Position numbers and translations under genes: made by a program. From assembly GCA_036426205.1 (NCBI GenBank), contig CM071568.1, positions 228,044,777 through 228,108,776 on the forward strand: a stretch of DNA of 64,000 nucleotides, written 5' to 3'. Below are positions 11,294 to 23,780 of this stretch, in pieces. The notes under the pieces are model-generated. The model did no database searches, was not told the DNA's origin, and was given only the letters and a program-made list of their open reading frames with translations. This DNA comes from Ascaphus truei (Eukaryota; Chordata; Amphibia; Anura; Ascaphidae). Positions within the stretch are counted from its first letter, which is position 1, and each line of letters starts with the position of its first letter.

Positions 11294-11412
11294 GCCATAT
11301 TTACTAAGCAGTGTTATTCCATAAGCCACCTTCCAATGCTGGAAAATACATCATTGTGGCCCATTAAAATGAAGGCGTCATATGGATTGCACAACTTAGT
11401 AAATATGGGTCT
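11294..11412. mobile_element. Small TIR element (Harbinger-like MITE)
   Basis: GGGCCATATTTACTAAG at the left and CTTAGTAAATATGGGTC at the right form terminal inverted repeats around about 85 bp. The ends resemble other 'TTTACTAA' MITEs of vertebrates. Confidence 0.6.
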
Positions 11413-11721
11413 TATGTTCTAGCATGCATCATTAAAATGGCTGAGAAAACAGAATTGAACAGTCTCCCACTTGCAGCGCTTAATCACAGCTGATATCAGA
11501 AGTTGTCTTGAGGACATCATCATAGTGTTACATCATGACATTGTGATGTAATAAAATAGAAAGAAACTTACAATGTTCCTGTGCCTGACATGGTTTGGGC
11601 AGTGTAAGTCAATAGAAACAAAATAGTCCACATGAATCGCTGTTAAGAAATGGACTAGCTCTGTTTGCTATGGGGGGTGGAACTGATTCTTTGCCATCTC
11701 TGCTTCAGAGAAAAGGAGCAC

Positions 11722-11815
11722 TCGAGTGAGTGGTAACATCACTGCCTTTGAAGTGGGTGAATCTGGTTTGAATCCCAGTGCTAGCTCCTTGTGAACTTAG
11801 GTAAGTCACCTTTAG
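11722..11815 (+). mobile_element. tRNA-SINE fragment
   Basis: A B-box-like GGTTTGAATCC lies at 11765-11775, followed by AGCTCCTTGTGAACTTAGG, corresponding to the body of the SINE at 9990. It lacks the 3' tail. Confidence 0.5.
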
Positions 11816-11995
11816 TTGGCAGCAAAATGGACTGAAATTCTATGGGCCAGAAACGTCAAAATTCTATGTACAACACAGTACTACGCAGTGCACTTATGTG
11901 TATTATTATGGGTGAGTACAGAATAAGCCCCATAGTCGGTGTAAAATGTAAAGTGTGATAGCGCAGATGACGTGCAATCGCATGAAATGTCCCAT

Positions 11996-12195
11996 TGGCC
12001 CTTATTCTGTAAGGTGTGATAAGTATAGGTGACGTGCAATCGCATAAAAAGCCCAAATAAAGTCAATGGGACTTTTCATATGATTGCACATTATCTGCAC
12101 TATCACACCTTACAGAATAGCCATTGACTTTAATGGGGCTTTTCCTGGGATAGCAAGTCATCTGCGCCATCACACCTTACAGAATAAGCCCCTAC
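11996..12195. mobile_element. TIR element (MITE), about 200 bp
   Basis: CTTATTCTGTAAGGTGTGAT at the left and ATCACACCTTACAGAATAAG at the right are perfect inverse copies. The internal halves are also inverse (GACTTT/AAAGTC around the middle). A further partial copy lies just left, at 11915-11995. Confidence 0.65.
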
Positions 12196-12788
12196 AGTAT
12201 GTGTGGTTTAAAGATCTTTAACTTCTGGACTTAATCGTATCCATGTTACCATCACCAAACCTGAAACACCTGGCATTTTTTTTGGAATTTTACATGGGCT
12301 TCCACATTTAAAGTACAGTAGGCCACTGATGGCAAGATAAAGATAAAAAGACAGAGCAACTATAAAAGTGGGATTTCTTTTCGGACATGCAAAATACAGT
12401 TCATGCATCTGCTATTGTCAAAAAAAAAATCTTTTGTTTCCCAGCAGATAAAATCAGATTGTTGGCTATGACCTTTCAACAAATGTTTCAAAAGGCTTTA
12501 CAGTGTAAATATGATACGAAATTTAGCAAAATTCCAACAAACCTGTATAAAAACCAGATACATTGAACCTTTTTTCAAGGCGACATGCTGTAATTTTTTT
12601 TTTGTTTTCATAAAAAGTCTTCAACAATACAACTGCTAAACTCATCCAAGCCCCCCCCCAGTTATACATGCAAGAAAAAAATATATATATTAAGTTAAAA
12701 ATCACCAAAACATGCTATATTCTTTTTTTTTTTTTTTAAATCAATGGTTATTATTGTCTTGGGACTCTGTAAAAGTGTGCTGAGACGT

Positions 12789-12923
<135 letters not shown>

Positions 12924-13534
12924 TTAGAAAACAAACAAACAAACAAAAAAAACAGTAAGTTACTGTCCTAAAGTTCTGGTGTCTTCATCCTTTGCTTTAT
13001 TGTGTCCCGTTTTCCGATGATTACACAAAGCTTTATTTTATGCCTATTTTCAACTGTTTGAAGTGTGACTTCTATATTAAAGGTATTTGCTTCTTCTGAA
13101 TGTTTCTCCCACTCGATTCTATGTTCCCTTTATTGCTACTTGATATTATTCAACATTAATGTCTGTTGCTTGTCTCACTAATTTACATAATTTCATTTGT
13201 TCCCTAGGTACTCCCTTCCTTATTCCTCACTAATTTCACCTATCCCAACACAGTAGCTACCCACAGTAATTTGAAGCCTAGTGCTGCTAATTTTGTCTGT
13301 GCTTCCCTGCAATGAAAAGTATTATTGCCCATTGGTCCAAGGCAGCTAATTATAAATGTGATTGAAAAAAATGTCGGGTAGTAATCCTGCATGTTTGTCC
13401 ATGCTCTCAAAATTATATAAAGAAAATAACAAATAGTAGAACATCTGTTCCAATTAAATAAACATCTTAAATTGTACACATTAAGTTGTTACAGTGTAAG
13501 ACAATAAGTGTGTAAAACAACAGTGTTAGACAAA

Positions 13535-13830
13535 GTCCCAGATCCACAGAGGACGGTTATTGACTTAACGAAGTAGTAGCCTAAGTTAACGCCTCGTTAA
13601 GTGCTAAAGGATATCTTCAAAAGCTCACTAACGCAGCGTTAAAGCAGCAAAACATGTAACACTGCACGATTAAAATTTTTTTTTTTTTTTATAACAGGAT
13701 TGAAGCAGGGGGTCTCCGGAGCTAATTTTAGTTCGGGAGACCCCCTCCTCCCAGAAATACCTGGCTCCATAGATGGTGCTCTGCAGCCAGGGTGTTTGTG
13801 GGCCTAAGGAAATGGCGGCTTAAAGTAGCA
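13535..13830. repeat. Dispersed repeat with palindromic AGCAGGGGGTCTCC core
   Basis: The first half (TTATTGACTTAACGAAG... CTCACTAACGCAG) recurs at 22857-22940 and, inverted, near 43600-43720. The second half, 13692-13748, is a hairpin-forming block (AGCAGGGGGTCTCCGGAGCT...GGGAGACCCCCT). It has no coding capacity and is probably a non-autonomous DNA transposon. Confidence 0.5.
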
Positions 13831-13845
13831 ACACTACTTTCCAAC

Positions 13846-13868
13846 ATATATATATATATATATATATC
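13846..13868. repeat. (TA)n microsatellite
   Basis: Twenty-odd bases of TA directly precede the PLE-type hammerhead motif. Confidence 0.8.
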
Positions 13869-13873
13869 AATTT

Positions 13874-13914
13874 CCCCTGAGGAGGTTGCTTGTTATGCGA
13901 CGAAATGCATAGGA
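13874..13914 (+). ncRNA. Hammerhead-ribozyme-like motif (PLE terminal repeat fragment)
   Basis: CTGAGGA at 13877-13883 is followed by GTTGC and GCGAC, which can pair as stem II, and then by GAAA and TGCATAGG. The order matches a type I hammerhead core (CUGANGA, stem II, GAAA). PLEs in many animals carry such motifs. Sequence to about 14330 is probably the rest of this terminal repeat. The core is well kept here, but activity is untested. Confidence 0.55.
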
Positions 13915-14346
13915 CCTCTCTGATTGGTGGTTCCAGCAGTGACGTCATTTGACATGCTGTGCTTAGCCCCAACCCTGATCGTGGACGATTTTGGGATTCC
14001 TCTGCTCAGCTGTTTGCCAGGTTGTACACCAGCTGTTGAACGTCTGAGTGCATTCCTCTTCATGGCGCCATTGGTGGGTGTTTCTTCCCCTGCTCCCCTG
14101 GGACACTGCTTCATCACGACTGAGCCTGACGGAGGCCGTCCAGACCAGAGGCTGTAGGAGGGAGCTGAATCATCTTGCTTCCTGTGTGAACCGGCAGTCA
14201 CAGCTACGCAGAAACCCTTACCTGTTATAGCTTTTTCTACACATTTGTTTGTGAGTGTGCATTTTTAAGGTTTCTTCAACCTATTATATGTATTAAAATG
14301 GTAATACACTGTTGGGGCATGCGCTTCTGCTTTTTGTTTTTTGAGG

Positions 14347-14394
<48 letters not shown>
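14347..14394. repeat. (TA)n microsatellite
   Basis: About 24 uninterrupted TA units. Confidence 0.95.
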
Positions 14395-14401
<7 letters not shown>

Positions 14402-15930
14402 CTATGTATAATTCTACATTTATTCATACCTAAGCTGGCGATCGTTTGGTTCTCCTGTTATAAATCTATCAAAATCCTGATTGTGTGCCTAACATAATGG
14501 TCGCTTCAGTCAGTGCAACTCAGCAGCTACAATGTATTCTTATATTACTAAGGTAACATTATCTATTGTTACAGTTGAAAGCTCAAACTGCTGGGAACAT
14601 TGGCAACAAATTATCCCAAATAGGAAGGGGATCTTGCACTGCTTGTTAGGTTGGTTAAACCTAATATAGATATAAAAAGATGCTTTAAAAATCTTTAAAA
14701 AGGGAATTAAGAGGTGAATAAAAAAACAAAACAGTCATTATCGAATACTACAGAACTGATTTATTAAAAAACAAACAAACAAAAAAAAACATATGAAATC
14801 TTATATGTTTTGCTGCTTAAAATGTCCCACCTCAAGCAGGCCAATAGGAAGCCGTGGCATCATTCCTTACACTTCCTATTGACCCCATTAAGTAGTCATT
14901 TTAACTCCACAGAGAAACCGGTACCCCTACAGAGGTATCTTTAGAAGCAGAGTGTCACCGGAGCTGAAATTAATACAGTTCCGTTCCAGAGACCCCCTGC
15001 TTCAACCCTGTAATAAAATAAAAATCAGGCAGAGCTACATGTGTTGCTGCTTTAAGTGCTGTTTTCAGCCGGAAAGGGCATTGCATTAACTATAATCGGC
15101 TGCTTGTGCTAATAATATGAAAACGAGGTGTTCTTCCTGACAATGCCTATCCACGGAGGCCCGTTATAGTTAACACAGGGATTTTTCCAGACGTTAGTTA
15201 CTGTAGTTCACACCTAAAGGTGGCATTACTCCCCTCCAGACCCGGAAATATGGATTTTGAGAGAGAGACACGTTAAATGTAGATATGGGTTAATATGGGT
15301 TAATCTCAGGGAAAATACTGTAACATCCGCTATGGATTATGATAATGTCCCATTATTAGTACTGAATTAATGGATCTCTGTGGCTCTGTGCTGGTATTAG
15401 CTTATTTTATGAGCTAAAGCAGCATTTCTGCTTAATTAACTTGTATTGTATTTCACATGCAGTGGTAATCAGTTAGCTGGTCCTGGCATGGATTGAGTAA
15501 CACTATTGTTCTTCACCAACCTTCATTTCCATTTAAAAATAAATTTAAAAAAGCAATTATTTTAAAAATGCACTCTAAATAGCGCAGAAGAACAATATTC
15601 TTGAGCAATGCAGGTGACATTGGGGTACAAAATAACTAAAGAGTGTGGCCACCACTCATGTATAGTCATAGAAATGTTAAAATAGTTAACCCCCCTTAGA
15701 GTGATATGTAAAAACTTGGTAGAGCTCTACTCGACAAATCTTTGTGTGTAAAGATTGTTGTCACTTTGTCCAAAGGGTTTGTAAATTCAAAGAAAGTACC
15801 AATACTTCTTAATTGGCACATCAACCACAGAGAACATGATATACTGTACAAAGCTCCACTCATCTCAAAGTCCATATACATTAGTGTAAGGAGCTGATTA
15901 AGCAGATCCCTCTAACCCATGACTCCATTA
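14395..15930. other. Intronic sequence, no gene recognised
   Basis: This is part of the CPNE4 last intron. It includes another copy of the AGACCCCCTGCTTC palindromic block near 14950-15000. Otherwise nothing was recognised. Confidence 0.4.
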
Positions 15931-15931
15931 A

Positions 15932-17230
15932 ATGATGCATCTGCTGAAAGGAAGGTCTTTACAAAATAATCATACATTGGTAATAAAAAATGAAAACAAG
16001 GGGAGGGCCGTGGTGGTGCAGAGCAGGACGAATTATCTTGAGGAGGCTTATCGGCAACTTAGAGATTCTTCCTCCTACTCTGTACTCCCGCGGGACCCAA
16101 CCAGTCTATTTATGAAATCTCTACTGGATCTTTTGGAATTAGGTAGAATTACCAATGTTCTTTCTAAAAATGAATTTGACTTCATTCTCAACCCAACCCC
16201 GGTTGTCCCAATCTTCCACCATCACCCAGAGATCCACAAGACTTTGGTCGACCCTCCCGGCCGGCCAATAGTCTCGAGTATAGGATCTTTGGGAGATGGC
16301 CTATCACGTTATGTAGACAAATACTTAGAACCCTTTGTCAGAGCCTTGCCCTCCTTTATCCTTGACTCTGGGGACTTACTGGAACAAATCCAAGAGATCA
16401 AATGGGATCAATCATACGTATGGGTCACACTTGATGTGACCTATTTATATACAATAATTAGACATGAGTCCGGGTTGGCAGCGGTCAGACATTTCTTAGA
16501 AGTTTCAGAGAATTCACTTTTTAACGTTTATTATAGAAGCTATCACTTTTTTATTAACACACAATTATTTTTTATTTCAGCACAAGTTTTATTTGCAATG
16601 TAAAGGCACGGCGATGGGGACGAGTTTCGCCCCCTCTTATGCTAACTTGTTTATGGTTGGAAGCACATTTTATTTATAGTAGCACTAACCCCTTTAGAAA
16701 CAATATTATTTTTTACAAGCGTTTTATTGATGATTTAATTTTGATTTGGAAAGGGGATATAGACACGTTACAATCTTTTTTTTGCATATGAACACTAACA
16801 CTTATGATTTAAAATTCACTCATGTTTATAATATTCAACAAATTAAATTTCTGGCTCTTCAATTGTAAATTGATGTTAATCAACAAATTCAAACTAATAC
16901 CTATAGAAAGGAGAACTCACGGAACTGCTTTCTTAGAGCAGACAGCTGCCACCCACGCCCTTTGATCTCTGGGATTCCCAGGGGACAGTTCCTCAGATTG
17001 AGAAGAAATTGCTCTACTAGAGAGGGCTTTCTTTCTCAATCTGAGGAATTGAAGAATAGATTTATTGAAAGGGGTTATGAACCCAATCATTTACAAGCCA
17101 CATTGGATGAGATTTCATGTTTGGATAGGGAAACCCTTGTAAACTCTGGGGGTTCTGGGAGGAAAAGGAGGGAGAAGGGCAAAAATTCCAAAAGTACACA
17201 TTCCAAAAGTGATAATACCATTAGTTAGAA
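15932..17230 (+). pseudogene. PLE1 reverse transcriptase region, broken
   Basis: The first frame (15932-16603) shows NKGRAVVVQ, a VPIFHHHPEIHKT segment, PPGRPIVSS and the catalytic-region motif LDVTYLYT, a variant of the PLE LDVxSLYTSI motif. The frame then shifts: [10 protein letters not shown] and RFIDDLI (about 16711-16740), the second catalytic motif, are in other frames. The frame is recovered at 16962-17228 with GQFLRLRRNCS, a PLE signature also present in PLE2. The N-terminal region usual in PLEs is missing. Stops, frameshifts and an AT-rich disruption near 16500-16580 make it a dead copy. Confidence 0.8.
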
Positions 17231-17318
17231 TATCGATACACCATTTTTTATTTCACAATACAATAGAAGCAGTAATCAAATTAGGACAATTTTACGTAGA
17301 CATTGGAATATATTACAA

Positions 17319-17900
17319 ATGGATCCCTCACTGAACGACTTTCTCCAAACAGGCCCAAAGTGTATCTTTAGGAGAGCCAAGATTATAGCAGGATTTGTGT
17401 CCCCTAGTGACATTTTCAAAGATGATCTAAAAAGGAAAGAATTTTCTACCAAGGGTTCTTATCGGTGTGGAGCCTTCAGTGTTTGTAGATATATGGCACC
17501 TTCCAAGTGTTTCTCATCCCACAGTCCACAAAGGGGATTTAAGATTGACAGTTTTCTTAATTGTAATTCTAAGTTTGTCATATACTTACTCTCGTGTGGC
17601 TGTGGAATGAGATATGTTGGTTGAACTACTAGGTTATTAAGATTAAGGATACAGGAACACGTTATGCTCATTAAGAAAGGGGATTTGTCACATCCCGTGG
17701 CGAAACACTTCACTGAATGCAGCAATGGAGAAATTGACAATCTCAGCTTTTTAGCTATTGATAAAGTCATACCCAGAGAACGGGGTGGTGATACGATTAA
17801 ACTTTTGGATCGCATGGAACCCAAATGGATTTTCTTATTGAACACCAAATCCCCTCATGGTATCAATGTAGAGTGGAATTTGGCTCATTTTCTGGGAGAA
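17319..17900 (+). pseudogene. PLE1 GIY-YIG endonuclease region, one in-frame stop
   Basis: The frame from 17319 reads FVIYLLSCGCGMRYVG and meets a TGA at 17622-17624 where related elements have Lys or Arg. Reading continues in the same frame after the stop (17664 onward), with HFTECSNGEID and PKWIFLLNT. This is the nuclease domain that PLEs use for nicking the target. The stop probably arose by mutation. An upstream Cys-rich piece (CRAKIIAGF, CGAFSVC) fits the linker between RT and nuclease. Confidence 0.78.
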
Positions 17901-19036
17901 TTAATAAATAGTTTCTCATCACATATAGACACAACTGTTTCCCAATTTCAACTTAATGGGTTGAAACAGTTCCAATTTTTGTTATTATATATATACATGC
18001 CTTTTGTTCATATTAACTTAGGCTTATTCCTAATGTGAAGAACACAAAAGGGACTTTTTGCATACATTAATTCAGAATTTAGAGTTAAATGTATATTTTA
18101 AAAGTTTATTGCATGTACAGACAGGGTTATCAATTCAATTCTCTAAACATTTGGAGAGTGAAGGATATTACCTGTTTCTATCCTTTAGTGGAAACTAAAG
18201 ATTGTGTTCTAAATATTTAAACTTCCATAATACAATGTTATCATGTTTAATAACTTCCTCTCTCTTCCCTTTTCTATTGAAAGTATTTTAGAGATCTCCA
18301 TGTTCATACTTATGTCTTTTCTCCTTAATAAAAGGGTTTATTGGGCAGATGGATTCTGTTAGAATAATTAAAATAAAATAAAATAATATATATAAGTACC
18401 ACAAGTAATTCTTATAGTATAAATATTATTGTCCAGTTTCTATGGAGATCTTGGTATGTCTGTTTGTTATGTTTTTAATTTGTATTACATATGAATAACA
18501 GTAGTATTGACAATGATGAGATATATTAACAATTTTTTGTCAATAAAGTTGTATTGTTTGTATGTCCCTCGATTTCTGCTCAGCAACAGATGATAACGTG
18601 GGGACGTGGTCATCCCCTATGGCGTGCTCCCATTGGCTCGTGGGTCCCTGGAGGTGAGACTTCTCTTCCCAGGATTCGTGCACCAAGTGGTAGAGAGGGA
18701 GGTGGAGCCTGAGTCCGGCATCTGCCTGTGGGAGTCGCCTCGGGTGATGATGTGGGGAGTAACGAGTAGAGGCGCGTCTCCGCACTCACCGGAGGATTGG
18801 CTTCCAGGGGGGTAAGTGCCGGACTCTTCAGTTTTACCTCCGCGATGACACCATGCACGGAGAAGAGTGGTGATTGGAGGATCATCTACCAGGGTATTAC
18901 GGAGGACGTGGGAGACCGCCCCGACGGGTGAATGATGTCACCACATTTGTGGGCGTGTCCACATCATCACCTTTGGCGCGAAAACGGGGAGAAAGTAAGT
19001 GTATATAAGGAAGTGTTGTTTTGTACAGTACATGCT

Positions 19037-19071
19037 CCTTGATAAAGTGTATTTTACACGAAACGCGTAGG
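19037..19071 (+). ncRNA. Hammerhead-like motif at the PLE1 3' end (degenerate)
   Basis: CCTTGATAAAGTG, a short loop, then CACGAAACGCGTAGG has the order of a hammerhead core, but CUGAUGA is altered to TTGATAA. The GTG/CAC stem II and the GAAACGCGT part are intact. The changes make it probably inactive. Confidence 0.6.
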
Positions 19072-19260
19072 TGGGTGTTCACCTCCATTTTAGATGGTTC
19101 AATAAAGAAGATTTTTATGCATTGATTTGGGACCCACTCTTGGCTGTGCGCCAGTTTTTTCTTTGTTTGTTGATGAAGGTTTATCTTACTCCACGTGGCT
19201 GCACGCCTATCAGGATTTTGGACAGGGATGTTTGTGAGTATTACCTATTATTCACTATTC

Positions 19261-20134
19261 TCCAATAATACTCATTGTGAGTCCAGGATCTATCCCAATG
19301 AGGATTTGACTGGAGTTTTTCAGCTCTCATCTCACCCTTCAGGGATCATTGGTCTGTTTGGGGACTTTACTACCAGCATCATTCTGCATACCCCCTGTCC
19401 TATCCTGTTTATTTGCATATATTATCATTTGGAAAGGATCCAGCGTTGGAGCGCCTTTGTCACTTAAATTTCTGCTGAAAGGATATGATTGTAGAACTGC
19501 CCTATATTTGTAGCCATAGGGCTAAAAAGCAACCACATATTCCTTATACAGGAATGGCTGGGTTTCCCAAGCACAACTTGGATACCCTGCTATCAATAGT
19601 CACATTCTTTATCCCAAAGTGTAGACTCACTATTCTCTGATCTCCCAAGATTACAGGCGCCATAACTTTGTATATAGAAGTGACTGTGGAGATGCTCCAC
19701 ACACAGCAAAAAGCAAATGTAATATATAAACGTGTTGGGATTACCTTAGCACCCAACTAGGAGTCCCATGACTAGGACAGAAGTATTAGATCTATAAAAA
19801 CACTGAGATTTGGGAGGTTAGGTTAAAAAATGTGCATTTAATACAAAATTGTAGACATTATCAGTGAGACGCCATTGAAGTCTGTGAGGCAAGAGGAAAA
19901 AACGTGTGAGACTTACAGAAAAGCAGTGATAGTTGTCAAGCCTGGTATATTTGTACATATTAAAACTTGCTAGTTTATGTGTCAAGGTTGCAGAGTACAT
20001 GTATTGCGTGAACAAGCTCAAACACCAGAGAATCTCACATAACAAAAGTTGGCAGGTAAATGAGATTTATGTTACCCAAATGCCAGTGTAATTGAGGAAT
20101 GCATGAAGGTAAACTACTCAGGGTTTAAGGTGGG
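19261..20134. other. Intronic sequence, no gene recognised
   Basis: Nothing was recognised. The left part, to about 19460, may be the tail of the PLE terminal repeat. Confidence 0.35.
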
Positions 20135-20641
20135 TGTTGCAGGGTAAATGCAACTACACACACGCAGGTTCTTTGGATAAGGCTTATTTATTTAGCCTTA
20201 ATTTATACAGCACACATAGCTTTTCATCAGCAAACACAAGAAAAATGTATTTTTCTTCAGCAGACAAAACAGTTTCTCTTTATCAGACAGAGTAAAAATA
20301 AGGCAGCTACTCTTTTCTATGCAGGAGACAGACAGTTCATAAACCATGTACTTTGCTAACAGACCTTGTATCAAGCTGCCCTCTCTCCAGAGTTTCAGGG
20401 GATTTTCCTCCTTCAGATAGCATACAATAGACAGACCTTCTAGCAGTAATCTCCTCTCTCCTGAACAGCTAGGCACCATGTGTCTACAGCCTGGGTTTTT
20501 TAACACACCTTGATTAGGCAGCTGGGATCCAACTAATTGTCCTGAGGTTCCCATCTGAAGTTAACCTTGTCACTGCTGCACTGCAGACTAAACATAGGTC
20601 TGCCAGGCATATAGCTGGTGGCTTTTATTTACCCTGTCACA
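20135..20641 (-). mobile_element. Solo LTR, 507 bp, with 5-bp target duplication
   Basis: The unit has inverted termini (TGTTGCAGGG at left, CCCTGTCACA at right). It is flanked by GTGGG at 20130-20134 and 20642-20646. A minus-strand AATAAA near 20190 suggests the LTR reads on the minus strand. No second LTR or internal region is present. Confidence 0.8.
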
Positions 20642-22146
20642 GTGGGGAGTTTTGAATAGGTGCCTGTCTTGGAGCCAAACGCAGCTACTATTTCATCTTC
20701 ACCATACAATTAATAGGACTAAACTGAAGTCTCCGTTTCAGCTTTATTAATACAAGAAAAATTAAATCAGGTTATGTTTTGTTTTATTGAGGAAAGGCAT
20801 GTCCAATGTAATTTTACAGGTCTTTACAGGAATTTCTGGCCTGACACGGAAATAGATGTCCATCTCATATGATTGAACATTATTATATAGAGCAACTGCT
20901 GATACCCATTTGACATCATCAAAGTGCTATTCTTAGTGGAGAGCTTTACTCCTCTCCTCCAGTTTACATCTACTGCCAGAAATGAAATATTACATTAAAA
21001 ATGTATATGGCCCATGTATGATCACCAGGCAGACAACTGCTTAAAATAAGCTGCCTGCTCCAAACGTGTCAATTGCCTTTCAATGCCAGAATGGAGCCAA
21101 AGAGCTGGTGGTGATACCTTTATGCTGGCCTCACTCAATACATTGTGACAACCACTTTCCCCCGCAGCAATCCCTTCATCATGTTGGCTGAGAATACCCT
21201 AGGGCGTTATTGTCTGCACATAAAGAGACAGACATTGGATTATGGATAACGTACGGCATTGATTTCCCACTGTTTGTCTCGGAAACTCGAGAGATTTAGT
21301 AAGGGCTTTCAGATTGGAATATGTTTAGGAGAAAGGAATATTAGGGCAAGCTTGCAGTTAGCACTGGATTGCCATTTAATATATGTCACAGAGGAAACCC
21401 TTAGACACCTTTACAGCACAGTTAATAGGTCCTATCAATGTGGATATATTGTATGACATGCAATGTCACTTCCTGCATGGTGCTGATTTTAAAGTACAGT
21501 TTACGAGTGAAAGTAAATCTGTATGTGTACATACAGTACCGCTCTGTGTGCACATTGAGACGCTGTGACAAAAGCACTGCAGGAATCAGTGCAATTCCTC
21601 AGTTTGATAGGGCATGTCTGGGCATCTGCTTGTATCTAGATACTTTATAGCTGGGCTCTTCAACTAGTTCTCCAAAGGGGCCAGATCAGAAAACATTTAG
21701 GATTAGAAAGGCAGCAAGCATATTGCAGTCATTTTAGATACATTTAACGACTTAAAAGGTATAATATCTGAACATTTTTGCAGGCAAATACTTAGATATT
21801 TTCATTAGCTTACTTTACAAATGAGTTTTAATGTGACAAATGGCACTTCGCTTCCTAAGCATAGCAAGTTGAATGAAATTATCAGGAGCAGAGTCCAAGG
21901 GCAACATGAAGGACTGCAGCAGGCTGCATTTGTCCCATAGGCCACCAGTTGAAGAGCTCTGCTTTATCATTATAAAAGGGACTATCATTTCATGAACTCC
22001 AAAAAGAGACCTTTTCATATTTTATGAACCCTTGCTTGGATTTGAATGTAAAGACATTATTACAGTCTGCAGTATGAATTACATTGTGATGTGAAATCCC
22101 AAGATGTTTAATAAATGCAATTCATGCCGTTGTAATCACACCTTAT
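20642..22146. other. Intronic sequence, no gene recognised
   Basis: This is AT-rich sequence with small chance ORFs. No repeat structure was recognised by eye. Confidence 0.4.
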
Positions 22147-22706
22147 AGCAAGAGTCTCCAACTCCAGTCCTTAAGGGCCACAAAAAGGTCAGGGTTTCAG
22201 GATATCTCTGCTTCAGCATTGGTGGCTCAATCAGTGGTTTGCATGTGCTGCATTTATCCGCTTCTCACCTTGCCACCGAGAATCTCCGCAGCCGGCTGCT
22301 TCACCACTAATGTAAGTCACTAACCATAGCCCTTACCCTAAAACCTCCTAATCCTAACCCCTAGTACTATAGCTACCCCCTACCTTACAAACCTTAACCC
22401 CTTATCCTAAAACCCATTTAGTTAACCCCCTTACCGTTAAAACCCCTAAAGTCAACCTCTTACCCTAACCACCAAAACCCCTAATACTAACCCCCTACCA
22501 AAAAAATGTACCTTCTCGTGGAAGTGGCTGGCGGCGGAGGATCCAGCGGCATAGCGGCTGTGGTAGAGGGTCCCCCCCGGATGAACACCAGTGAGGAGTT
22601 GGTCGTAGTGTGACGGCCGTGATCAAATGTCCCTTTCTACTGTGCTGAAGCAGGGATATCCTGAAAACATGACCTGTTGGTAGCCCTTGAGGACTGGAGT
22701 TGGCCG
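22147..22706. mobile_element. hAT-like TIR element containing a telomere-like CCTAA-rich stretch
   Basis: The left end (CCAACTCCAGTCCTTAAGGG, then GGATATCTCTGCTTCAGC) is inverse to the right end (GCTGAAGCAGGGATATCCTG, then CTTGAGGACTGGAGTTGG). The middle, about 22310-22500, is a degenerate CCTAACCC-like run. Related ends occur at 42817 and, split, at 51833 and 55640. The hAT assignment is from general resemblance. Confidence 0.6.
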
Positions 22707-22944
22707 CTTCTGCCTTAAAGGAATGCTCAGAAGAGCCATGAAAGTAGCCGGTGTGCTGCTAGCGATACATGCAGCACATTTGTCTGCAATAAACTGCAGG
22801 CCCGTCTGGCAGTAAAGGGGCTTAGAGGCTTACAAGTAAAGACCAGATCCCCAAATCTCTGTTATTGACTTAATGAGGTTTTAACTTAACACCTTGTTAA
22901 ATGCTAACGGGTATCTTCAAAGCTCACTAATGCAGTGTTGTGTG

Positions 22945-23780
22945 TTTCTCCCACCTGCCATGTCTATCACTATCATCTCCCCCCCAGTATGTCTTTCCCT
23001 CTTCTCCGTCCTCCCAGCACATATTTCTCTCTCCTCTCCCTCTCCCCAATCATGTCTCTCTCTCCTACAGTACTGTATGTCATATCTTTCTCCCCCTGAA
23101 TATATATATTTCTTTCCAACCCCCCCTCCCACCAGCATCTTTCTCTCTCCTTTCCCCCCAGCATGTCTTTCTTCCACCCCAAGCATGCTACTCTCTCCTC
23201 TCAGCATCTCTCCCCCCTCTTCCCCAGCATATCTTTCTCTTCTTGCACCTTTCATACTTTTATATAATTCTCTCTCTCTGTTCTGTCCTCATATTTCTCT
23301 TATATCCCCCTCATGTCTCTTTTTTCCTTCATCCCAGTGCTTTTTCTTTCCCCCTCATCACTTTTCTCATTCATGCTTTCATTCTATTTTTTAACACCCA
23401 CATGTCTCTGTGTCCCTTTCCATTGTTGCTGTTCTCTTTCTTTAATCCTCTATGTTTCTCTCCCCCATGTCTTTTTTTTCTCTACATTTTACTCTTCATG
23501 TCATCTTCAATCGTATCTTCTCCCAAGCCTCTTTTTCTCTTTTCCTTCCACTTCACATCTTACTCTATTCCCCACCCCTCATGTCACTTTCTTTTCCCTC
23601 TTGTGTATTTCTTTTTTGCTCCTTTATTTTTTCTCTCTCTTCCTTTCTAGATCTCTTCTTCCCCTTTCATGTCTGTCTCTCAACCTCATCTGACCCTTAC
23701 TTTTCCCTATTGTTAGCCTCGCTCTTCCCATGCTCCAAGCCCCCCACTGCTCTCCTCCGCTCTCCCTGAGGCTCCTCAAC
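22945..23780. repeat. Polypyrimidine tract of about 830 bp (degenerate minisatellite)
   Basis: The plus strand is C/T-rich throughout, with recurring CCCAGCATGTCTTTCTCTC-like units. It yields long Ser/Phe/Leu/Pro-rich ORFs with no protein character. It may have arisen by expansion of a short unit and can form triplex (H-) DNA. Confidence 0.75.

Larger units (their letters stand above)
10541..12788 (-). other. CPNE4: Sequence downstream of the CPNE4 stop codon (3' UTR and/or flank)
   Basis: The 3' UTR must begin at 12788, but its end cannot be fixed. Minus-strand AATAAA hexamers occur at about 10580-10575, 7680-7675 and 7466-7461, so a UTR of roughly 2 to 5 kb is possible. The stretch includes two small terminal-inverted-repeat elements (11294-11412 and 11996-12195) and a SINE fragment (11722-11815). 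No other coding sequence was recognised in it. Confidence 0.4.
15932..19260 (+). mobile_element. Penelope-like element PLE1 (degenerate)
   Basis: The element holds a 5'-truncated reverse transcriptase region (15932 to about 17230), a C-terminal GIY-YIG endonuclease region (17319-17900) and a 3' region ending in a hammerhead-like motif at 19037-19071. The order RT then GIY-YIG is specific to canonical PLEs. A CTTCTTTATTGAACC-like 3' end follows near 19110. No clear target duplication was found. Confidence 0.8.

Noticed and set aside
22940..23693. Ser/Phe/Leu/Pro-rich ORFs up to 236 codons
   Set aside because: They arise from the polypyrimidine tract in several frames at once.
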